DNA of 64,000 nt, from contig NC_133661.1 in assembly GCF_037893015.1 (NCBI RefSeq), positions 226,271,157 to 226,335,156 on the forward strand, written 5' to 3'. How positions within the stretch are numbered: the stretch's first letter is position 1; each line of letters opens with the position of its first letter. Shown one piece after another: positions 32,499-43,734 of this stretch. This stretch comes from Macrotis lagotis. Taxonomy: Eukaryota; Chordata; Mammalia; Peramelemorphia; Peramelidae. The position numbers and the translations under genes are program-made. The notes under the pieces are model-generated. The model was not told the DNA's origin. It made no database searches and was given only the letters and a program-made list of their open reading frames with translations.

Positions 32499-32619
32499 AT
32501 GGCGACCAAGAAGGCGGGCTCGCGGCTGGAGACGGAGATCGAGCGCTGCCGCTCCGAGTGCCAGTGGGAGCGGATCCCCGAGCTCTGCAAGCAGCTGTCG
32601 GCCAAGCTCATCGCCAACG
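32499..32619 (+). CDS. TTC7B: TTC7B coding exon 1 (partial gene; rest lies beyond the window)
   Basis: Encodes 40 residues plus the first base of codon 41: MATKKAGSRLETEIERCRSE..., ending ...KQLSAKLIAN. This is the conserved N-terminus of tetratricopeptide repeat protein 7B. The paralogue TTC7A starts differently (MAAKGAHG...), so the B assignment is firm. TTC7B is a TPR-superhelix scaffold. With FAM126/hyccin it binds PI4KA (PI4KIII-alpha), and EFR3 recruits the complex to the plasma membrane for PI4P synthesis. The ATG has a strong context (G at -3 and +4). The exon ends AACG before GTGCGG at 32620, a phase-1 donor; codon 41 would be completed as Asp in the human protein. Residue 30 is Cys; from memory the human protein has Val there. 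Downstream exons were not found in the remaining 31 kb. Confidence 0.93.
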
Positions 32620-32639
32620 GTGCGGCTGCGGCCGGGGCT

Positions 32640-33118
32640 GGGCCGGGGCCGGGGAGCGCGGGGCCGGGCCGGGCCGGGGCCTGGGAGCCGCGGGGCCGGG
32701 GGGCCGCGGGGCCGGGCCGGGGCCGGGGCCGGGGAGCGCGGGTCCGGGGAGCGCGGGGCCGGGCCGGGTCCGGGTCCGGGGAGCTCGGGTCCGGGGAGCG
32801 CGGGTCCGGGCCGGGGAGCTCGGGTCCGGGGAGCGCGGGTCCGGGCCAGGGAGCGCGGGGCCGGGCCGGGGAGCTCGGGTCCGGGGAGCGCGGGTCCGGG
32901 CCGGGGAGCGCGGGTCCGGGGAGCGCGGGTCCGGGCCGGGGGCACGGGTCCGGGGAGCGCAGGGCCGGGCCGGGTCCGGGGAGCGCAGGGCCGGGCCGGG
33001 TCCGGGGAGCGCGGGTCCGGGCCGGGGAGCGGCGGGGCCGGGTCCGGGGAGCGGCGGGGCCGGGTCCGGGGAGCGCGGGTCCGGGGAGCGCGGGTCCGGG
33101 CCGGGGGCACGGGGTCGC
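32640..33118. repeat. GC-rich minisatellite in TTC7B intron 1
   Basis: Starts about 20 bases after the splice donor. About 18 variant units built from ggggagcgcgggtccggg and ggccggggagctcgggtccg, with basic spacings of about 15-20 bases and a looser higher-order period near 35. The + strand is strongly G-rich with many GGG/GGGG runs, so G-quadruplex or R-loop formation is plausible. It creates long artefactual ORFs on both strands. Confidence 0.9.
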
Positions 33119-33543
33119 GGCCCGGGGCGTGCGGGGGGTCGCCCGGCCCAGGCCCGTGGAGGAGGCCTTGTGCACGGGGTCACTCGGGGGGACGCGAGAG
33201 CGCGGCCCGGGGCGGGGGCACGGGGGCGCGATGCTCGGCAGAGGAGGCCCCGCCGCCCGCGGGCCGCCACTGGGGACCGGCGGGACGGCGGGGGGCTCCC
33301 GGCCCCGGCGGGGGGCTCCTGGCCCCGGGCGCCCCCCCTCTGCCACGCGCCACCTGGGCGGCAAAGGGAAGAGAGGCAGACCCGCGCCGCGACCCGTGGG
33401 GGAGCCAGGGCACCGCCGGGGCAGTGAATGGGGTGCCAGGCCCGAGGGTCGCTGCCTGGGGACCGGCTCGCCCCGGCGCGGGGAATCTTCCCTAGTCCCT
33501 GGGCATCCGCCCACTTGTGGGGAGAGACTGTGCAAGGTGATCT

Positions 33544-33700
33544 TTTTATTGTTTTTTAGGTTTTTGCTAGGCAGTGGGGCTAAGTGGCTTGCCGGAGGCC
33601 ACACAGCTAGGTCATTATTAAGTATCTGAGGCCGGACTTGAACCCAGGTCCTCCTGACTCCAGGACTGGGGCTCTACCCACTGTGCCGCCCCTGTAGAAG
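33544..33700 (-). mobile_element. WSINE1-type SINE with TSD, at CpG island edge
   Basis: 'gtttttgctaggcagtgggg', 'cacacagctaggtcattatt', head 'ccactgtgccgcccctgtag'. TSD aaggtgatct at 33534-33543 and 33701-33710. It lies at the right shore of the TTC7B CpG island. Confidence 0.9.
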
Positions 33701-33710
33701 AAGGTGATCT

Positions 33711-34674
33711 CGATCAAGTAAGGGACAGACCCACACCAGTTTTGGAGTCTCCTCCCATTCTGCATGTGTGTGTGTAAATCCCTGGGGAACTCATGGTTCA
33801 TGTATGCGTGTGCAATGGTATGTATGTATAGAAGTCTTGTTTCCAGGGCACAAGGAAGCGGACTGTGTGACAGGCACAGCGTTGGCATGGGAAACTTAAG
33901 ATGTCAGAGTGTGTGTAGACTCTGATTATTCATGCCAGTTGCTTGCTGTAGCAGGGTTGCATGGGGAATCGGGCTGTTTGCAAATTTATTAATGTCTGAA
34001 CTTCATAAGGATGCATATTGTCTATTTAGGGACCGTAGGGGCATCTGGGATAGGAGGGTCTGTGTTCTGAGTATTTTCATGGGAAAGCAAGGCATCTACA
34101 TAGATAAATAAAGAAGGTCCCTGAGAGGTCAGGGTGGGGTCCCTGAGGTCATGGATGTGCATGGATGTTTCCTGGGGTGGGGATGGAGGCATCATATATA
34201 AAGACCTTTATATAGGAGACAGAACAAGTTAGGATTTGTATATACTAGAAATTCAGAGAACGGTCAGTTATGTCCAGGTTATGCTAGGCAGGGGCTGGGT
34301 CTTCAGATGATTGGAATCAGTGTGAATATGGCATTACAAAATCTGCATGGGGAGGGTCACTGAAGCAGGATCCAATATGCACAACATCATAGCCACGAGG
34401 GTTCTATTCATGCGGTTGGGTCACACAAGGACTCATGATTGTATGTCTGGAGGCTGGGTCACAGGGAGTCAGTGAATGTCTCTGAGGATTACAGGGAGTT
34501 AGTATGTGTATGGAGTGTCCAGACTTAGTTCTGAAGGTCACAGAGAATAAAGATATGTGCATGGGAGGAAGTAGGTGCTTAGTTTACATGTATAGAGGCT
34601 GTATTCTGAGACATGACAGGGTTTGTCTACAGGAAGCTCTGGGAGTCAGGACATAGCTGTGTCAAGGCTGCAAA
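33711..34674 (+). other. TTC7B intron 1, no recognised element
   Basis: No exon, RNA gene or clear repeat. The text is G-rich with many GGGTC/GTGTGTG words, distinct from the AT-rich intron further right. Confidence 0.45.
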
Positions 34675-34679
34675 AATGG

Positions 34680-34900
34680 ACAGAGAACCTTAGGACAACT
34701 AATATATTATAGCTTTGAAAAATGGAGTGTCAGGTGCCGTTGTGCTAAGTTTTGGGGATACAAAGAAAGGCAGAGGTCAGTCTCTCCTCCCCAGGAGCTG
34801 ACAGCCTAGTGGGGAGACAACATGCAAGTAACCCAAACTATATACAAGATGTACAGTGTTTATGTAAGGGTTGAGTGATATATGACATAGGATATTTATA
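34680..34900 (+). mobile_element. L2 3' fragment
   Basis: 'gtgccgttgtgctaagtttt', 'ggggatacaaagaaaggcag', 'caggagctgacagcctagtg' and 'gagacaacatgcaagtaacc' match the L2 3' order. Confidence 0.65.
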
Positions 34901-35489
34901 AGAATATGATACTTAGGAGGGAATCAGGTGTGAATGGAGTAGGAGAATGGCAGGTTTGGTGTGTATATCACTGCCAGTATTGGTTATTTACTTTCAAATT
35001 AACTGAATTTAAACTTGTACTATGTAGAATCAGTACTGAATTGATAATCCAATTCCAGAGCAAAGCTCTGCATGATCGTATTTGCTTTTGAAACAAGTAT
35101 TGCTAATATTTGAAGTCAATTAGTTTTGGTTAGTATAACAATATTACATTAGGAAAGATCCATCCATTGCTTTTTAACCTTCTTTTCACTCTTAAAATGG
35201 TAGAGAACTCTTAAGGTATGCATTCTGTACTTCAGTATTCTTCCCAAATATGACCAACTGTCAATGCCCTATTTCTTACTATACACTTCATTCTCCTGTG
35301 GTAAATTTCACTGACCAGGACTTTGGCTTTAACCACCTCACTTTTGCTGCTACAGGCCCATTTGTGGAATTAATGTGTCAGCATAGCTATAACTAGGAAA
35401 GAATGGAAGTGAAGTTAGAAGCTAGGGAAATAGGTTTAAAACAAAGTTGTACATTTTCTTGTTTGTGTGACTTGCTTAGCTATCACAAT

Positions 35490-35960
35490 CATATAATAAT
35501 AAGACCTTATACTTTATAGTGCTGAATAGTTTTCCAGAGTACTTTTACATTTATAATCCTTTAGGTAAGGAGACTTAGGCTCATGAGTGATTTCCTGAAC
35601 ATCTTCATAACGGTCAAGTTGAAGATCCAGGACTTAAACTTGATTCTTCTTACTTCTGGTCTACAGTTTTTTTCCCCCCACTTAAAGTGACACAGTTACT
35701 GCATTTAGAAGCTTCAGGCACCCCATCTTTCCGGGGTGACCATCTTTGCTATGGTTTAACCAGAGTTTTTATGTTCTCTTCTCCCTACTGGGATCATTCT
35801 AGACATTTTCTTCACTTTTAGGAAGAGAGGATCATAGAATTATGGAAAGGACCTTAGTGTTCCTCAGGTCTATCCTTCCCATTTTGTAGCTAGGGTTCCT
35901 GAGGCCTTGAGAACCCACAACACTTCTCTGAGGTCACACAGGGGGCAGCATGAGGATCTG
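35490..35960 (-). mobile_element. Old MIR/L2-type remnants
   Basis: 35490-35640 has 'acttttacatttataatcct' and 'ggagacttaggctcatgagt' (MIR/THER1, reverse). 35825-35960 has 'catagaattatggaaaggac' and 'gaggtcacacagggggcag', another old repeat type. Confidence 0.5.
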
Positions 35961-37042
35961 ATTCCATGACCTCTGATTTAGTCTAGTATGCAGTAGGATG
36001 AATGCTAGACTTGGAGTCAGAACACAGTGAAGGGATAAAAGTCTAATCATTCAATCATATCAACTCAAATTCCCACAGTATTCTTAAATTTGACACTTCT
36101 CTCATTGCAACTTTGGGAGAGGTAGTTAATGCAAGAATTATCATTCCCTTTTCCCAGATGGGGAACTTGTAGCCCTTAGATTTTTAAGTAATTTTCATAA
36201 GTATTTATATTTAATAGTATATCTTTGCTGGGATTTTAGAGCTTTTGATTCTCTCTGTAGTAGTTTTTTTTTTTTTTAACATGAAGAGTTGGCCTTTAAT
36301 CATTTGACTCCTTCATCAAGGAATCCAGGCAGAGGAATGAATAACCGAGAGAGTGCTAAATATAGCCCTAAGATAGACCTTTAAATTTTCTGTAGATTTT
36401 CACTTTTATCATGATTGTAACCCCCTTAAACAAGACTGATGGGGAGGGCAAAGTTTTGTTGGGTGTCTACATGAGTGGGTGTGTTTCAGGGGCCCTAGTT
36501 GTTTGAACCAAAAAGACTGCCTGGTAAATCTTTACTTTGATGGTAAAAGATCACAGAGACTGTTTAGTAAGTTTAAAAAAGAAAGGCAAAGAAATCAAAC
36601 CACTCCATCCCACCAATTAAACAAAAGCTATACTTAGAGAGAAGCTAGTGATGAAGGAGGAGGTTAGGAGGCAAAAGCAGGAGAATGAGACACTACTCAG
36701 CTGGCAATACCACTTTTCAACTTTATCAGTAAATACTTTTAGAAGACTAAGGGTGAACCAGCCATTTGACTAAGAGCCTATTTCCCATTTTTCTTTTGAG
36801 CCCTAATCATTTGCAGCTTAAAATAAGGTGAAGGGATTGAAAGTTAGCTATTTTCATAATTGTCTAAAATGAATGTATACTATTGTATTTAAAGTTATTG
36901 TTAATACATAAGGGACCCTCTCAAAATAGCATTTGTTATTGCTTCAAATGAGAAGAAATTGCATTGTCTAGTCTGTGTATCACTTAATTATTAATAGTCC
37001 ATCTCTAATGATCTTCTAAGGCTGTTGGAACACTTTGCTTTA
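35961..37042 (+). other. TTC7B intron 1, nothing recognised
   Basis: No exon, RNA gene or clear repeat boundary. A 14-T run occurs near 36264. Confidence 0.4.
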
Positions 37043-37056
37043 TCTTCACAATTTTT

Positions 37057-37199
37057 TTTTTGCAAGGCAATGGGGTTAAGTGGCTTGCCCAAGACCATAC
37101 AGCTAGGTAATTATTAAATGTTTGAGACCGGATTTGAACCCAGGTACTCCTGACTCCAGGGCTGGTGCTTTATCCACTTCACCACCTAGCCGCCCCCTG
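37057..37199 (-). mobile_element. WSINE1-type SINE with TSD
   Basis: 'gcaaggcaatggggttaagt', 'aattattaaatgtttgagac', head 'ccacttcaccacctagccgc'. TSD tcttcacaattttt at 37043-37056 and 37200-37213. Confidence 0.9.
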
Positions 37200-37213
37200 T
37201 CTTCACAATTTTT

Positions 37214-38498
37214 GAGATGTGTTGTTTTATAATTTTTTCCAAGATTTAGATAAGTACAGTAAAGGGCAATTACAAGCTGAAAAGTAAAACCCAGAAATGG
37301 AAAAATGATAACTCTGTTCCCTTGCTGGTTCATTGACCCTTTTAATTTACCTTCCCCCAGCTTTATTTTTTTTCAAGGCAGTAATTGAATGAAAGGCTAA
37401 AGGTAAATTATAGCTGATTCAGGATAAGGAAAATTAAAAAGTGGATAAAGACTAGAAAGCACTCAAGGTTAATTGACTAGAGCAGGGATTGGCAGCTTTA
37501 AAGTGTGCTTGCCAAAGATGGCCACTAGCCTGTCCCACAAAATGGGACACTAGCCTGTTGCTGCTTCTTTGGCTCACTGTATTTCTGATGAGGGCTATTG
37601 TCAATCTCTGGAATTGTTGAAGAGTATTAACAACATACATTTATATATCAATTTGAAATTTGACCTTTGTATACATTGTACAAGCATCATCACCCCCCCC
37701 TCCATTTTAGAGAAGAGAGAAGTGAGCATCAGAGCTAATATTTATACCCTGGGTCCTGATATGATTCTATGTGTTAGAACTAAAAGATATAGATAATTTA
37801 TTCCAACACCATTTATAAATTATTAGATTTCTTGCTTAATCACTTAACTGGTTAGCTGAATAATAGATGAGACTAAAGCCCAGCCCTAACTTGAGTTTAG
37901 TGCTCTTTTGGCTATATTCATTGTTGAATAAGGATGGCATGGAGAAGAGTATACTTCCAGAGAGTCTCTTGCTATCTTCCTTCAACCCCACCCTCAATTT
38001 GTATAAATCAGGGTTCCCCATACCCTTCTAGTAATTAGTTTCCATTTCACCCTCAAAAAGAAAGAATTAGAAAGATTGCTGCCACTTTTTCTTCCTTGTG
38101 TGGGTACTCCAGGAGTAGAGGTTTACAGTTTCACAATTCCTCATTTGGCGTTTTTTATTTTTGATTAGAAAAGAAATTCTTTCCCTTAATATGTGTCATA
38201 TAGTTATTAAGATTCTATTTTGGTTTTTTATTTTTCTCTCTAGTAATTTGTGAGTACTAGACCAAATTCTTAGATGAGTTCATGATTTTCCTGATTCACA
38301 TGATTCCTCTATGGATGCAAACTGAAACCTTTTTATGCCTCCCTCTGTTTAACTATTTTCCCATGCCTTCCCATAGATTTGTCAAAGACAATCCACCCAA
38401 CATTCTAGAGGCCTTCCACAATTTCTCCAAAAAAAAATCCTCAATCTATCCACCTCTTACCTCCCTCACTCTTGCAACCTTAACAGCCTTTCTTTTTC
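37214..38498 (+). other. TTC7B intron 1, nothing recognised
   Basis: No exon or clear repeat. The plus ORF at 38282-38647 overlaps the start of an antisense L1 and shows no protein family. Confidence 0.4.
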
Positions 38499-38505
38499 CA
38501 TCACC

Positions 38506-39332
38506 GTTTTCTTCTTCTTTATTAAAGAAAGATTTTATTTATTTGAGTTTCACAATTTTTCCCCTACTCTTGCTTCCCTCCCTCCCACCCCCCACAGAAG
38601 GCAGTCTGTTAGTCTTTACATTGTTTCCATGGTATACACTGATCTAAGTTAAATGTGATGAGAAAAATAAAGTATAAGAGATAGCAAAATTACATAATAA
38701 GATAATGGGTTCCCCCCCCAAATTAAAGGTAATAAGTCTTTTGTCTTTGTTCAAACCCCCACAATTCTTTCTCTGGATAGAGATTATATTCTCCATCGCA
38801 GCTAGCCCCAAATTGTCCCTGATTGTTGCACTGATGGAATGAGCAAAGTTCATCAAGGTTGATCATCACCTCTATGTTGCTGTTAGAGTGTACAGTGTTT
38901 TTCTGGTATTGCTCATCTTGCTCAGTATCAGTTCATGCAAATGCTTCCATGCTTCCCTGAATTCCCATCCCTATCCCTTCCTGGTTTCTAATAGAACAAT
39001 AGTGTTCCATGGCATACATATATCACAGTTTGTTAAGCCATTCCCCAATTGAAGGACTTTTACTTGATTTCCAATTCTTTGCCACCACAAACAGGGCTGC
39101 TATGAATATTTTTGTACAAGTGATGTTTTTACCCTTTTTCATCATCCCTTCAGGGTATAGACCCAGTAGTGGTGTTGCTGGATCAAAGGGTATGCACATT
39201 TTTGTTGCCCTTTGGGTGTAGTTCCAAATTTCTCTCCAGAAAGGTTGGATGAGTTAATAGCTCCACAGATTTCCTGCATGTCTTCCAACATTGATCATTG
39301 TCCTTTCTGGTCATATTGGCCAGTCTGAGAGG
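38506..39332 (-). mobile_element. 5'-truncated L1
   Basis: Same L1 type as 23923-24862, reverse. 'acattgtttccatggtatac', 'ggttgatcatcacctctatg', 'gggtatagacccagtagtgg', 'ggtcatattggccagtctga'. A possible 7-bp TSD (catcacc) lies at 38499-38505 and 39333-39339. Serves as the unfilled reference for the SINE at 24363. Confidence 0.8.
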
Positions 39333-39712
39333 CATCACCTATTTTTTTAATAGTACCCTTTACTCCTGTACTTTAGGGTCCATTGCTACTCAAAAGAGTT
39401 AGGCCTAGTTATCTACACAGAAAAAAAGAATGCTTGTGCTAGATGAATGGACAACTTATAGTGCTGTTCATCAGTATATAAATTTTGGACAGATAGTACA
39501 AATGGCCAATGAATTGACTTCAAAATTAAGCAGAAGGAGACCAGACTGAATAACCTTTAATAGAATGTGAAGCTCCTTTAATAATCCAAATTTCTCAAGT
39601 ACCCAGGGCACATCTCTTTATATTTAATATTCTAGAAATCAATTATTTTAGTCTCTGAAGAGTTAAAAATAAGTATTCAGAAGGCAGTGGAGAGGCATTT
39701 GCCAAGTGAAAA

Positions 39713-39714
39713 AC

Positions 39715-39763
<49 letters not shown>
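39713..39763. repeat. (CATA)n-(TA)n microsatellite
   Basis: Several ACAT units followed by an uninterrupted AT run to about 39761. Confidence 0.95.
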
Positions 39764-39764
<1 letters not shown>

Positions 39765-39789
39765 AAGAAACTTTTGACTCTGCCTAAAT

Positions 39790-40080
39790 TTCAATCTTGT
39801 TTTAATTCATTAAATATAAAATAAGCCTACTATGAGCAGAACACAAAGATGATATATAGTAGTACTTGTCCTCAAGGAGTGAACATGTACACAAATGAAT
39901 GTGATACACTACAAGTGAAAATTAGAGATCCAGATAGTGCTAAAATAAAAAAAAGTAGGAGAATATTAAATAATCATAAATATAAAGTCTAAAGGAACCT
40001 TAGATTTCATCAAGTTCATCCTCTCTCAGTTGACAAATGGGGTAATAAAGCCCTAGAGAGTCTTGGTTAAGGGAGTAAAG
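39790..40080 (+). mobile_element. Old L2-like remnants
   Basis: 'gtagtacttgtcctcaagga' and 'gaacatgtacacaaatgaat' (L2-like). Then 'gtctaaaggaaccttagatt' and 'gttgacaaatggggtaataa', another old repeat. Confidence 0.45.
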
Positions 40081-40484
40081 CAAGACTTCAGGGAAAAAGT
40101 ACCCCCTGAGTAGGGCCTGGAAGGTCTTCACAGTCATCAGATCCTAATTCTGGAGATGGAAGGTACCTCTTATTTTACGTGTGGCATAGGGGGTATAAGT
40201 GTCTTGCTTCAGGACACCAAAGTAATAATCATTAGCTTTGGGTTTGAATAAGGTCCTCTGGAGTTCTAATGTAGGTAGAGAAGGTAATACTTTTTTGGTT
40301 TTGTTTTCCCTTAAGCTCAGAGTTCATCATTATTAAGGGTTCATTGTATGGATTATAGCTTTCACAAGTTCAGTTATCATCGCTATGCAGAAGACTTCTC
40401 AGATTTAATTTTTTTTTTAGCTTCAATTTTACATCATTATTGTACTTTTTGAACTGGATGTCAATTTGGGTTCAAAAGAGAACT

Positions 40485-40545
40485 CATATAAGATGTTCCA
40501 AGAAATCTTAGTTTTTTTTAAGCTGTTAAGCTATTTATTTTGTGC
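40485..40545. mobile_element. Possible mariner MITE remnant
   Basis: 'aagatgttccaagaaatctta' followed by 'taagctgttaagctatttat' is similar to the left terminal repeat of the 6766-6824 element. No right end identified. Confidence 0.3.
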
Positions 40546-40559
40546 TTTTCTCCTCCTCC

Positions 40560-41355
40560 TGATACTCCCCTTTTTCTGAACTTCCCTAACATTGTTGAGG
40601 GTATCAACCTTCTTCCAGGTTCTTAGCCACTATGTCTTCTTATACTTCTTACCCTTAACTCTACATACTCTACCTTAGTTGAATGGATTGTTGAATTGGC
40701 CTTCTATTCCTTCTCATATGTCTCAAGTCTCTACTCACTCTAATCCGTTTTTTTTAGGTTTTTTTTGCAAGGCAAATGGGGTTAAGTGGCTTGCCCAAGG
40801 CCACACAGCTAGGTAATTATTAAGTGTCTGAGACTGGATTTGAACCCAGGTACTCCTGACTCCAAGGCCGGTGCTTTATCCACTACACTATCTAGCCGCC
40901 CCTCTAATCCATTTTCTACATAGCTACTAGAATGATTTTCCTGAGGTAGAGATCTGCCCACGTTAACATCTCCCAATACCCATTTAATAAGCTCCCAGAT
41001 CCTAGAGCACTTCACAACCTCACTCATCTTTTTGTCATCTTTACTCTCTTGCATGTATTTTTTGGTCTAGCTGTGTCATCTTAATTGATATTCTTCATAA
41101 ATGAGACTCTACCTCTAATCTTGACCTCTTTGCAGTCATGCCTGAAATGTTCTTTATTCTTTTAGAATTTTGAGTTTCTTTCAAGATGGAATTTGTCACC
41201 TTCTACAGTAGTCCTTTCCTGTTCTTTGCTTCCTCTGCTTTACTTTTTATATAGGCATACATAGCTACTTTGTGAATATGTTGTTTCACCAGTAAGTTCC
41301 TTGAGATCAGAGAGTAGTGTTATTTTTCTTTGTACTCCCCTCTCATAGCATGGTG
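40560..41355 (-). mobile_element. L2-like remnant with nested SINE
   Basis: 'cccacgttaacatctcccaa', 'gagcacttcacaacctcact', 'gcctgaaatgttctttattc', 'agtaagttccttgagatcag' in L2 reverse order, split by the WSINE1 at 40752-40901. Confidence 0.5.
40752..40901 (-). mobile_element. WSINE1-type SINE with TSD
   Basis: 'gcaaggcaaatggggttaag', 'aattattaagtgtctgagac', head 'ccactacactatctagccgc'. TSD ctctaatccgtttt (40738-40751) / ctctaatccatttt (40902-40915), one mismatch. Confidence 0.9.
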
Positions 41356-41861
41356 TTTAATTGTTACTTATTATAAGGATTTACACTTTGTTTTTAGTTC
41401 CTTGCTACAGTAAAAAAGTGGTAATTTTGGTTTATATGGGCCCTTTCACCTTTTTGAGGTATATGACTAATAATGAAATCTCTGTGTCAAAGGGGGAAAG
41501 CCATTCTCTTGTCCTAAACCTTTATTTTCTCATCTGTAAAATGAGGGGGGTGTAGATTTAAGGTCTCTTCCAGCTCTAAAACATATGATCTTAGTAGTCC
41601 AATTTGACAGAAATGAAGAGTGCATGAAGGAAAAATCCATCATGAAAGGTAGATTGTGGTGAGTTTTATAAGGCAAGAAGAGAAGATTGTTTTTTTTAAA
41701 TCTTACATGCACTCTGCCCTTTTTGTTGTTCCCTGCACAATATACACCATGTCTTGACTGTGGGCATTTTCATTGGTTGTCCCTTATGCTTGAAATGCTC
41801 CCCCTCCTTGTCTCTGCCTCTTGGCTTCAGATCCCAGCTACAGTCCCATCTTCTACCGGAA

Positions 41862-41863
<2 letters not shown>

Positions 41864-41906
<43 letters not shown>
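41864..41906. repeat. (TC)n microsatellite
   Basis: About 20 TC units. The source of a spurious Ser-Leu ORF on + and Arg-Glu ORF on -. Confidence 0.95.
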
Positions 41907-41908
<2 letters not shown>

Positions 41909-41919
41909 TCATCCCTCTT

Positions 41920-43560
41920 TCAGGTAGCTTCTTTGTCTTAGGCTCTTTATTTTCTTGCTCTGGCAGCCTGTAGAAAAATGACTTATAGATTAAGTTTGAC
42001 TTATGTCTGGTCTCCCGTAAAGAGGAAAGTAGAAACATACTCAATATATAAAAATGAATCAGATATGAAATGACTTTATTGCCTATGAATAAAAGAATGC
42101 TCAATACAGATAAGATTCACAATGTACAATTAAGCACACATTGACAAAAAGACTTACAGTAGACATTTGAGACTCAGAAAGAACTATCTTATCAGATCAC
42201 TGAACAGACATTTTATATTTCACCTAGGTTTTGTATTGTCAACTCTCTTTAGGTCTGGGTTTTTTTTTGACAAGTCAAGTAAGGGCTTGAGGTCATCCTC
42301 TTCAAATGCAGGAGAAACTTTCCTTGTCTGTCAGCCAGCTTTTAACAGTGGACCCAGGATCTCTAGATCTCAAACACCTATGCTTCCATCTTGATATTGA
42401 TATTATTTGTTAGGAACACAAAGCAGAAGAGGGAGCCAGAGACCTAACCTCAAATTTGTATAGTTTCGCCCCCTGTTAATCACTATAATTTAGGAGGAGT
42501 TATCAAGCTTCTGGGAAAGCAGCAATTTTTTCATCCCCATTCCTCTATGGATAATAGTTGCTGATAGTCCTGATGTGATCTGATGAGAAGAAAAAAGTGA
42601 TAGAGGGTCACTTTCTTTTAAAGATTCAGTGATTCAGTGACCTATCCTACCAAGTAGCCAGTAAAATGATTGCTTTGTTATTCCAAAGAACTTAGGTCCT
42701 TTAAGAATGAGCTCTTAGCATGAAAGTGGAAAAGGAACAGGTTCAGCAGTTATGTGGGTACTCTATCCTCTCCAACATAAGAATGATTTTCTGAAATAGG
42801 GAGACTGTGAAACTGTTTTGGCTAAAAGGGGCTAATATTTTCACATATTCTGGTATAAAGATTGGAAAGTTTGTGTTTTTCTCTCTCTCTTCCCTAGCTG
42901 AGCTTGTATTTCTTTGTATAACTTGGCTTTTTCATCAGAGTTCATAGGTGTATATCAACCTGGTTGGAGAAATAGGAGTGGTGAGACCTGATATTGTTGT
43001 TAAAAAACCTGAACCTATTTTTCTTTGAATTTTTTGGAACAATTGAATTACAGAAATGGAGAGTATAATAGAAAATTGAACCAATCTTAACACAGAGTAC
43101 AAGTCTCTTTTGAATCAACTGAGGATTTCTTACCTTTCAAAATCTTTTTATCTATGTAGTCATGTTCAGATGCCAGATACCTGAGATCTTTGTCTAGGAG
43201 TATTGAATTTACTTAAAACCATATAACTTCCACAATGATAGTTTCCACTTTAAGGAATTTCATTGCTCTGATTTAAATCTTATTTTGAGATATTTTAATT
43301 ATGAAAGAAGCTTTAACTCTGAATTATGAAACAGAGAATTCTTCAGGAGTAAAGCTTATTGTAAAAAATGTAACCAGACTGTAGAGTGGGAATAAAATCA
43401 TTCTGGCATTTTCTAGCTGATGTCATTCTGGCATTTTAAGGGAGCAGTATACATTGCATTATTAATTCTGTATCCATATTTCTTAGAGGAGGGAAACGTA
43501 TCTGATAATCAAGACCTTCAAAAGAGTGAAATGTGCAGGGAAGAATAGGCTCATAAGGCA
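41920..43560 (+). other. TTC7B intron 1, low-repeat interval, nothing recognised
   Basis: About 1.6 kb with no exon and almost no recognisable interspersed repeat. Could contain conserved intronic regulatory sequence; sequence alone cannot show this. Confidence 0.35.
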
Positions 43561-43569
43561 GCCATTTTT

Positions 43570-43721
43570 TAAAACAAATTTATTTAAGCAGCGGGGTTAA
43601 GAGTGACTTACCCATGGTCATACAGTTAAGCAATTATTAAGTGTCTGAAGCTGGATTTGAACTTAGGTCCTCCTGACTCCAGGGTCAGTGCTCTATTCAT
43701 TGTGCCACCTAGCTGCCTCTT
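43570..43721 (-). mobile_element. WSINE1-related SINE, AT-tail variant
   Basis: Tail 'aaaacaaatttatttaag' at left instead of aggtttttgcaaggcaa; 'gcaattattaagtgtctgaa', head 'cattgtgccacctagctgcc'. TSD gccattttt at 43561-43569 and 43722-43730. Confidence 0.85.
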
Positions 43722-43734
43722 GCCATTTTTATTT

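Larger units (their letters stand above)
32120..33520. promoter_or_regulatory. TTC7B: CpG island and promoter of TTC7B
   Basis: Sharp change from AT-rich flanks to very GC- and CpG-rich sequence covering the presumed promoter, 5' UTR, exon 1 and the start of intron 1. No TATA box is visible. Sp1-type CCCCGCCC boxes occur near 32326-32336. The transcription start is not determined; most likely between about 32310 and 32460. Confidence 0.88.

Noticed and set aside
32640-33118. Regular short repeats resembling a CRISPR array
   Set aside because: Units are variants of one GC-rich motif with no unique spacers, in an animal promoter. It is a minisatellite.
32133-33604. Long minus-strand ORFs (up to 412 codons) and several plus-strand ORFs of about 290 codons in the CpG island
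   Set aside because: All six frames are open because GC-rich repeats lack stop codons. The translations are Pro/Arg/Gly/Ala repeats with no domain. Only the first 40 codons from 32499 match a known protein.
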